This document shows, piece by piece, positions 44,173 through 64,000 of a stretch of DNA of 64,000 nucleotides. Within the stretch, counting starts at the first letter, position 1; the number at the start of each line of letters is the position of its first letter. The position numbers and the translations under genes are program-made. This DNA comes from Melastoma dodecandrum (lineage: Eukaryota; Streptophyta; Magnoliopsida; Myrtales; Melastomataceae): contig JARUPY010000606.1 in assembly GCA_029817715.1 (NCBI GenBank), positions 1,426,001 to 1,490,000 on the forward strand, given 5' to 3'. The notes beneath the pieces were generated by a model, which saw nothing but the letters and a program-made list of their open reading frames with translations, was not told the DNA's origin and ran no database searches.

Positions 44173-45894
44173 ATGAAGCGTCAAACGGTTGTTGAAGTAA
44201 CTACTGGCGATGTATTGAAAATGAGCATGAAGACATGGGTATCTACCAATAGCAATGGGGAATCATTTCATAGTAATAGCAGAAATGATGTTGTCGCTTC
44301 CCACCACGTCACAATTACTGAGACTGAGGAAAACACTTCCCCTAAAAAGGATGATGCAGAAGAGGCCCCAGAAGTATTCGAGGACAAAAAGAAGTCTACT
44401 GTTGATGAATTGAAAGAAGTCGATCTTGGGGAGGAAGGGGATCATCGTCCTACATTCCTTAGCACAAGTTTAACCCCTGAAGAAGAGGAGTTATACATCC
44501 AATTGTTGAAGGGGTACAAAGATGTCTTCGCATGGAGCTATAAAGAGATGCCCAGCCTTGATCCAAAGATAGCAGTCCATAAGTTAGCTGTTAAGCATGG
44601 AGTTCGACCCATAAAGCAAGCTCAACGACGTTTTCGCCCAGAGCCGATCCCATTGAAAGAGGCCGAAGTCAATAAGCTTATTGAAGCTGGATTTATTCGG
44701 GAGGTGAAATATCCAACATGGATTGCAAATATTGTACCTGTTGGGAAAAAGAATGGTCAACTCCGAGTTTGCGTTGATTTTCGTGATCTCAATAACGCAT
44801 GTCCCAAGGACGATTTTCCTCTTCCAATTACAGAGATAATGGTTGACGCGACCACAGACTATGAAGCCGTCAGTTTTATGGATGGATCATCGGGATACAA
44901 TCAAATCCGAATGGATCCGAAGGATGAGGAAATGACAGATTTTCGCACTCCAAAAGGCATATATTGTTATAAGGTGATGCCTTTTGGGTTGAAGAATGCG
45001 GGAGCAACTTATCAACGAGCTATGCAACGAATCTTTGATGATACTCTCCACAGGAATGTAGAGTGTTACGTGGATGATCTGGTTGTCAAATCCAGACAAA
45101 GGTGCGATCATATCGATGACCTTAGAAAAGTATTTGACAGACTGTGCAAATATCAACTGAAAATGAACCCTTTGAAGTGTGCATCCGGGGTCACTTCGAG
45201 AAAGTTCCTTGGATTTGTCGTTCGACATCGAGGCATTGAAGTCGATCAATCAAAGATAGATGCGATTATGAAGATGCCAGAACCAAAGAATATACATGAG
45301 TTGAAGAGCCTTCAAGGGAAACTTGCATACATTCGAAGGTTTATATCAAACTTGGCCGGACGATGCCATCCCTTTCATAGATTGATGAAGAAAGGTACTC
45401 CTTTTGAGTGGGACGAAGCATGTAAAAATGCATTCAACAGCATAAAGGCTTATTTATCAAATCCACCAGTCCTTAACGCGCCTATCCAAGGGAGGCCCCT
45501 TATACTTTATATAGCAGTACAAGAAGCTTCACTAGGAGTTCTGTTAGCTCAGAAGAATGATAATGGAAAAGAAAATGCCTTGCATTATTTAAGCAGGACT
45601 TTAACCGGAGCGGAATTGAATTACTTTCCAATTGAGAAGACATGTCTTGCTTTAATGTTTGCCATTCAAAAGTTACGACATTATCTGCAGGCAGACTCTG
45701 TTCATCTCATATCACGGGCAGATCCTCTCAAATATATAATATCAAGACCGGTTCTATTTGGTCGTCTCGCGAAATGGCAACTTATGCTCCAAGAGTTTGA
45801 GATCTTGTATGTTCCTCAAAAGGCTGTGAAGGGACAAGCTTTGGCTGACTTCTTGGCAGATCATCCTATACCAGATAATTGGAAAGCGTCGTAA
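44173..45894 (+). pseudogene. Gypsy reverse transcriptase and RNase H, open frame
   Basis: 573 codons remain open. Reverse transcriptase blocks run from about 44620 (IREVKYPTWIANIVPVGKKN, then VCVDFRDLNNACPKDDFPLP). They continue through FMDGSSGYNQIRMDPKDEE and MPFGLKNAGATYQRAM to the catalytic YVDDLVVKS at about 45067-45093. The tethered RNase H (LHYLSRTLTGAELNYFPIEK) and LADFLADHPIP close the frame. This is the best preserved part of the element, but it is cut off from gag and integrase by stops. Confidence 0.9.
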
Positions 45895-45908
45895 GAATTA
45901 CCCGATGA

Positions 45909-46330
45909 GGAAGTAATGTTGGTTGATGTTCCTTCTCCATGGAAAATATTCTTTAATGGGTCAGCTGCACAAAGAGGCGCAGGAGCTGGAGTTGTCTTTG
46001 TCACATCCGATGGAGATATCATCCTTTATGCATATACCCTCACTTAGTTATGCTCAAATAATATGGCTGAGTATCAGGTTCTCATACTCGGGTTAGAAAT
46101 GGCCATGGATAACAAAGTACATAGTTTGAGGGTATATTGAGACTCCAAGCTTGTGATTAATCAACTTCTATCCATATATGAGGTTCGCAAGCTAGAGCTT
46201 TTGCCTTATCATGACTATGCGGTTAAACTCGCAGGGTGGTTTCCGGATATTACAATAAGTCATATACAGAGAAAGGAAAATGCACAAGCGAATGCCTTGG
46301 CGAGTCTTGCTTCTGCACTCACTTCAGTAG
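45909..46330 (+). pseudogene. Second (Tat-type) RNase H domain, inactivated
   Basis: WKIFFNGSAAQRGAGAGVVF, NNMAEYQVLILGLEMA and DSKLVINQLLSIYEVRK form an additional RNase H fold. The first metal-binding Asp, normally in an FDG motif, is Asn here (FFNGSA), and two stop codons interrupt it (about 46046 and 46138). Confidence 0.75.
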
Positions 46331-46599
46331 ATAGGGAGGCCAGCATCAGATCATGTCAAGCATGGGCGGCTCCACCGATCCCTGACAAAGAGGAAACAAA
46401 CGAAATAAATCTCATATCCGTTTATAACATAGAGGACCAAGATTGGAGACAATCACTCATTGACTTTCTCGAGCACGGAAAGTTGCCTAATGACCCACGA
46501 CAAAAAGTAGATGTAAGGAGAAGAGCGCCTCGATTCATATATTTTAAAAATACTCTTTATCGGCGATCCTTTGAAGGAGTATTCTTGCGATGCCTTGGA

Positions 46600-47469
46600 G
46601 TGGAAGAAGCCACCAAAGCACAAGAGGAGGCGCATTCTGGAGTTTGTGGGGCTCATCAATCTGGTCCTAAACTTCACTTCCAATTGAAGAGGATGGGTTA
46701 TTATTGGCCGACAATGGTAAATGATTGTATGGAATATGCAAAGAAGTGTCAAGTATGTCAATTTCACGCTAACTTCATCCATCAATCGCCCGAGCCACTT
46801 CATCCAACTATAGCGTCTTGGCCATTTGAGGCCTAGGGGCTAGATGTCGTAGGACCCATTACACCCAAATCATCAGGGGGTCACTCATATAATCTGGCGG
46901 CAACAGACTATTTCTTCAAATGGGCCGAAGCCGCATCCTTTTGAGAAGTGAAGAAAGAAACGGTGATCACCTTCATCAAGAATAATATTATTTTTCGTTA
47001 TGGTGTGCCTCGTTATATCATCACAGATAATGGCCGGAATTTCTCTAATAAGGCCATTGATAAATTTTGCGAGCAATTTGGTTTCAAACAATATAACTCT
47101 TATATGTATTATGCGGCCGCAAACGGGTTGGCGGAGGCGTTCAATAAAACGCTATGCAATCTTCTAAAGAAGGTGGTCGATAAAGCTAGAAGAGATTGGC
47201 ATGAACGAGTCGGAGAAGCTCTATGGGCGTATCGTACGACGTATAGAACCGCGACTCAAATGACGCCATACTTGTTGGTCTACGGCGTTGAAGCGGTCCT
47301 TCCACTTGAACGACAAATATCGTCATTACGAATAGCCATACAAGAGGGACTTTGTCAAGAAGATAATGCGCGATTGCGCTTACAGGAACTAGAAGCTTTG
47401 GATGAGAAACGTCTTAAAGCCCAAAGGCGGATTGAATGCTATCCAGGCGAGGATGTTGAAGTCTGTTAA
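46600..47469 (+). pseudogene. Gypsy integrase, interrupted
   Basis: The HHCC zinc-binding part (HSGVCGAHQS, then CMEYAKKCQVCQFH) is at about 46633-46770. The catalytic triad is visible as D in GLDVVGPI (about 46843), D in ITDNGRNF (about 47023) and E in NGLAEAFNKTLCN (about 47140). Stop codons at about 46834 and 46942 split the domain. The downstream EALWAYRTTYRTATQMTPYL is a conserved gypsy block. Confidence 0.85.
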
Positions 47470-47724
47470 CAAAAAAGTACAACCTCGCTCCTTTTAAGTA
47501 GGTGACCTTGTTTTGGCAGTGCGAAGACCTATAATCATCACTCATAAGACCGGGAGCAAATTCACATCCAAGTGAGATGGTCCATACGTAGTCTAAGAGG
47601 GTTACACTTGGGGTGCCTACAAGATAGTTGATCGAGATGGAGTATGAGTTGGACCAATCAATGGGAAGTTCCTGAAGCGATACTACGCCTGACGAATAAC
47701 GCTCCATGTCGCATGAGTCTAAAC

Positions 47725-48060
47725 TGCATGAAAAAAAAAACAAAAAAAAAACGGCAAAAAAAAAAGAAAAAACGACAAAAAAAGCAAAAAAAAAAAGGTA
47801 AAAAAATCTAAAACAAAAAAAAGAAAAAAGATCTTCATATAATACTCCTGGCCCGCACGAGTATAAATTGTGAACGGTTAAATAAAATGTAATACTCCTT
47901 TCCACTCGAGTATAAACTGTGACCACACAATCTTCATATAATATACTCTATGTCCACACGAGTATGAAGTATGAACGATTATATCTTCACATAATACTCC
48001 TTTCCACATGAGTATAAACTGTGAACGACTCAGTCTTCATGTATCCGAATGAGATATATG
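47725..48060 (+). repeat. A-rich tract and ~50-bp tandem repeat before the polypurine tract
   Basis: 47728-47830 is almost pure A with scattered C/G. It is followed by four to five diverged units containing CTTCATATAATACTCC and CACGAGTATAAA(C/T)TGTGAACG (47833-48040). Confidence 0.75.
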
Positions 48061-48123
48061 TACATCGCTTCAATACTTTAATTCTCGTCTCTCTGAAATA
48101 TATGAGCATGCGAGACACGAATT

Positions 48124-48136
48124 AAAATGGGGGATT
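48124..48136 (+). other. Gypsy polypurine tract
   Basis: AAAATGGGGGATT immediately precedes the 3' LTR, the position where plus-strand synthesis is primed. Confidence 0.65.
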
Positions 48137-49710
48137 TGTAGACATTAAAATTTTACCAAGCCTAAATCATAGGATGGGCTAAATCTTTTTGTTTCAAGCC
48201 CAATTCCTAACCCATCTCATAGCTCGGTCCATTTGGAAGTTACTAATTATGGGGAAACCAGCTGCCTATTATAAATTAACCCTAGAGCACTATAAATAGA
48301 GGCCTCCCCATTCATTCACTTCACACCTCTCATACACAAAATTCTCTCTTCTCTCTTATTCTCTTAAGCCTCATTCGGTTATAAAGAGATTCTAGTTATT
48401 TTTTAAGACCCCTTTGCGGGTGGTGTGGAGAAGGCTCCTCGGCGGGTGGTGTGGTGGCGAAGGCCCCTCTAACGGGTTCTCCGAAGGCCCTTCTGCGGGT
48501 AGTGCAGTGGGCGAAGGCCCCTCTACGGATGGTGCGGGGAAGGCCCCTCTGCGGGTGGTGCGGGAAAGGCCCCTCAGTGGGTGGTGTGGTGCGGCGCGGC
48601 AGAGGCCCCTCCGCGAGTGGTGCGGCGAAGGCCCCTCAGTGGGTGGTGCGGCGCGGCGAATGCCCTTCTTGCAGATTTATCATCGAAGGTCCCTCTTGCG
48701 GGCTTATCTCCGAAGGCCCCTCTAGCGGGTTTATCTCCGAAGGCCCCTCATAGCGGGTTCATCTCCGAAGGCCCCCTCTCGCGGGTTCATCTCCGAAGGC
48801 CCCTCTGGCGGGTTCATCTCCGAAGGCCCCTCTTGCGGGTTCATCTCCGAAGGCCCCTCTGGCGGGTTCATCTCCGAAGGCCCCCTCTAGCGGGTATATC
48901 TCCGAAGGCCCCTCTTGCGGGTTTCATCTCCGAAGGCCCCCTCTAGCGAGTTTATCACCCAAGGCCCCTCTTGCGGGTTCATCTCCGAAGGCCCTTCTCT
49001 AGCGGGTATATCTCCAAAGGCCCTTCTTGAGGGTTTATCTCCGAAGGCCCCTCAAGCGGGTTTATCTCCGAAGGCCCCTCAAGCGGGTTTATCTCCGAAG
49101 GCCCCTCAAGCGGTATATCTACAAAGGCATCTCTGGTGGTTTCATCTCTGACGGCCCCATAGCGGGATGGCAATATTCTCGCGGTGGTATAATCTCTAGG
49201 AGTTATATTTTCCCAGCGATCATGTAGCACACACAACAATATTCTTCCCGAGCAATATTCTCGGATATTATATTCTTCGACAACGGCTATATCTCTCTGT
49301 CAATACACAAGACACTACAATACACAGGTGGAGAGAAGACTCTTGGAGCTCTCGAAGACTCTCGCTGCCTCCTGCCCGCCGAAGCTCTGCCGACGTCCAT
49401 CGCCCGGTGTTCTTCTGCAACACGTTTCGAGGTTCTGCCGGATCACGCCTAAAAGGCCCCGACGACTTCATTAAATTATCGAAGCTTAACCGGATCACGC
49501 CCAAAGGCCCCAACGACTTCATTCATACTTCATCCCGAAGTTCTCCTGAAATTCTGTTAGAGCTCAAGATCATCATCTACAACCGTTATTCTTCGAAGAT
49601 CGAATCAGAGGAATCACGTGCTTTTCTCGTGACCAGAGACAGAGCCCGCTACATATTTTCATACGACAATTTGTATGCTGATATTTCATCGCGAAATTTT
49701 AGTGTTCACA
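48137..49710 (+). repeat. Gypsy 3' LTR (1574 bp)
   Basis: Direct copy of the 5' LTR, with 364 bp more sequence, mostly extra minisatellite units between about 48690 and 49120. It has an intact TATA box (TATAAATAG, 48291-48299). The long frames inside it (48414-48946 and so on) are translations of the minisatellite, not genes. Confidence 0.9.
48690..49120 (+). repeat. GC-rich minisatellite in the 3' LTR, about 27-29 bp units
   Basis: Units built on GGCCCCTC, TAGCGGGTT, (C/T)ATCTCCGAA repeat more than a dozen times. The equivalent tract in the 5' LTR (about 39680-39850) has roughly half as many units. Confidence 0.85.
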
Positions 49711-49715
49711 GCATA
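49711..49715. repeat. Target-site duplication, right copy (GCATA)
   Basis: Right-hand copy of the 5-bp duplication flanking the gypsy element. Confidence 0.85.
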
Positions 49716-50037
49716 CAATACAGACAACCTTTTCGGCCATCCTACGCAATTCAATAGGATGGTACCAAAGATGATTATCTAGACAACTACTGCATTCAAT
49801 GTCTGTTCTCAGAGACTATCGCAATTAATCCACATGTGACTACTACAGCACTCACTATCCTGCCGTGTTATTATACAGCCTGACGGGCACCATTCAATGA
49901 TTATCCTCGCTGCATGTCGCTGCTGAAAGCATCAATCGCCCGAATCCATACAACTAACTTCCACAAGCTGGTCCTTAATCTGTCAGCAGGCGGGAAAAAG
50001 ACATGGAGCTATTGGACAGATTTCGTAGCTCCAACGT
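49716..50037 (-). other. ABCC 3' UTR / flank up to the gypsy insertion
   Basis: 322 bp separate the ABCC stop codon from the target duplication of the gypsy element. It has no ORF of note and probably holds the 3' UTR. No strong polyadenylation signal was pinned down. Confidence 0.5.
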
Positions 50038-62630
<12,593 letters not shown>

Positions 62631-63670
62631 GTTCCCTTTTGTCGATACTAACTTCTTGCTTCAATCTCACAGCATGTTCTTGTCGTTCCAGGCCAGAATA
62701 GTACCAGAAAACCCTTCTCAGCAGCAGCTACAACCTTAAAAAAACAACGAAACCGCAACATGTCGACAAAATAAATAAAGGAAGAATGAGACATCACCAG
62801 AAGCCAAATTCAACTTCTTCTAGATTATCAAATAACACTTCATGAATGTTCTCACAGAAAAAATAAAAAGGAAAACACTGAGATAAACTCTTGGGAGTGC
62901 CAGAAAACCAATCCCCCTGTTTGATAATTCATTACATCATGACAGACTACCACAGACTGCACTAAGCAAACCCCTTCTTCTTTCGACTACTCGAACAACC
63001 AGTGCTTGAAACACAATAAGGAGAAAACAACTAAAAAACATACGAAGAAGAAACTGAAAAGGGACAGAAAGAAAAGACGGCTCCGAAGTTGAATGAGACA
63101 CCCTCGAAATGAGGAATAACCAGCCAGCACCAAAATGCTTCCCTGCCAAACCACCCAATCCGAACGAATAAGTCCTCCAAAGCAAAAAGTTGCCAAAAAC
63201 ACCCAACTCCGAACCTGCCTTTTTCCTCCACTAACCGTGAATTCACAACTCCGAAAAAGGTTTTTCTTAAAAGAAAAAAAACAAGCAGCAGCAGCCTTCC
63301 CGCAACAACTGTCGGTGATTCCAAGAATCATTAAACCTCATAAAACATCACCCTGATAAGGAAATAAAATACCCAACAGCAGTCAAAAGGGGAATGAGAA
63401 CTCGGAGGGGGGAAAACAAAGAAGAAACCAAGGAAATAAAAAACGAACTGGGTATTGAAGAAAGAACGACCAACGAGAACCAGTGCCAACAAAACCAACC
63501 CAGGAGCCTCTGATTACCTCGAGAACATGACGTAACGTCCAAAGCTCGTCCGTTTGTGGCCGTTGTTTTGGGGTGGGGGGGGGTGGGGGCGAAGAACGTC
63601 GACGACTGTGGTTGGGAGAGGAAGAAGACGGAAGGAGATGATGAATGAATGAATGGGGGAGAGGACGAGG
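62631..63670 (-). other. ABCC 5' UTR with probable leader intron
   Basis: A strong donor (CTCGAG|GTAATC, intron starting at 63517) follows a GC-rich leader. A pyrimidine-rich stretch ending TTGTAG near 62729 could be the acceptor. The many small minus-strand frames at 62937-63542 would lie inside this intron. Inference from signals only. Confidence 0.45.
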
Positions 63671-63704
63671 GAAACAGAGCGGGACGGGGACACGGGGGAC
63701 GTCC

Positions 63705-63712
63705 TTTATATA
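63705..63712 (-). promoter_or_regulatory. TATA box of the ABCC gene
   Basis: TATATAAA on the minus strand, with an expected transcription start about 30 bp on, near 63675, just ahead of the GC-rich leader. Confidence 0.6.
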
Positions 63713-64000
63713 ATTTGAACGAAAGAACGAATGGGTCAGTGGCTCATTTTTCAACACTTTATTTACGAGTTTTGTTATTCAATGACTCATTTGAGAAAAT
63801 ATTTCGTCAAATAACATGTTATGAAAAATAATTCGCAAACTAATTCACTTAAATCACCTTTATAAGATCGACTTTGATGAGTTAGTTGACGAATTATTTT
63901 ATCGCGTCTTAAAGGAACAAAGCTCCTTTATTTATTTATTACGGGGGAATGAATGAATGAAAAAGTAAACGGGAAAAGGAAGACAGAGATCTGCCACGTC
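63713..64000. other. Upstream flank of the ABCC gene to the window edge
   Basis: Promoter-side DNA. No further gene or clear regulatory motif is recognised. Confidence 0.4.

Larger units (their letters stand above)
39208..49710 (+). mobile_element. Ty3/gypsy LTR retrotransposon, full length but mutated (10.5 kb)
   Basis: Direct LTRs lie at 39208-40417 and 48137-49710, both TGTAGACATT...TTC(G/A)CA. The 5-bp target duplication GCATA is at 39203-39207 and 49711-49715. Interior order is gag, protease, reverse transcriptase, RNase H, a second RNase H, integrase. The second RNase H places it in the Tat-type (Tat/Ogre/Retand) lineage. Several stops and frameshifts (for example in gag, at the gag-protease join, in the second RNase H and in integrase) make it non-autonomous. 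By eye the first ~270 bp of the LTRs differ at about 18 positions, so the insertion is not very recent. Confidence 0.95.

Noticed and set aside
48414..49151. Overlapping proline/glycine/serine-rich frames in the 3' LTR
   Set aside because: All three frames are open only because the minisatellite unit has few stop codons. The peptides are translations of the repeat and the same happens in the 5' LTR (39491-40383).
62937..63542. Several hydrophobic minus-strand frames upstream of the ABCC start
   Set aside because: They overlap each other, lie in a probable 5' UTR intron and are T-rich on the sense strand, as intron sequence is.

Overview
The window is nuclear DNA from a flowering plant, most likely a eudicot. 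The evidence is intron-rich genes with GT-AG splice sites, a long intronless PPR gene, a WRKY N-terminus, a plant-type vacuolar ABCC transporter, and typical plant transposons (LINE, Ty1/copia, Ty3/gypsy, TIR element) in AT-rich DNA. I did not identify the species. I found no prokaryotic-type system, CRISPR array or phage; the regularly repeated tracts belong to transposons.

Layout. 1-419 (-): start of a group IIe WRKY gene running off the left edge. About 1.33-2.94 kb: a TIR DNA transposon whose ends are packed with palindromic repeats. About 3.1-7.2 kb (+): a decayed LINE. 7.2-11.1 kb: AT-rich intergenic DNA. 11.1-13.5 kb (-): an intact PPR gene. 14.2-16.4 kb (-): ALG14, with an unusual GA-AG intron by homology. 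18.7-21.5 kb (-): a TRM7/FTSJ1-type tRNA 2'-O-methyltransferase, divergent from VPS2.2/CHMP2-like at 22.3-25.0 kb (+). 25.3-25.7 kb (-): a small secreted proline-rich protein. 25.8-30.0 kb: intergenic, with tandem repeats. 30.0-33.3 kb (+): an intact GH31 alpha-glucosidase. 35.5-38.2 kb (+): a copia element lacking its 3' half. 39.2-49.7 kb (+): a complete but mutated Ty3/gypsy element with two LTRs and a 5-bp target duplication. 50.0-62.6 kb (-): a complete 27-coding-exon ABCC1/ABCC2-like gene with promoter near 63.7 kb.

I traced the spliced genes exon by exon and checked reading phase at every junction. Products are ALG14 221 aa, TRM7 319 aa, VPS2.2 216 aa, alpha-glucosidase 915 aa and ABCC 1624 aa. 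All five models close in frame at a stop codon.

The host genes do not form a pathway. They are housekeeping or cell-biology genes: N-glycan assembly, tRNA modification, ESCRT-III trafficking, organelle RNA processing, apoplastic glucan trimming and vacuolar conjugate export. Transposons fill much of the space between them. The most unusual observations are the ALG14 GA-AG intron, a partial duplicated exon in a TRM7 intron, a duplicated 3' splice site in alpha-glucosidase intron 1, LTRs of unequal length caused by an internal minisatellite, and the gypsy insertion 323 bp past the ABCC stop codon in tail-to-tail orientation.
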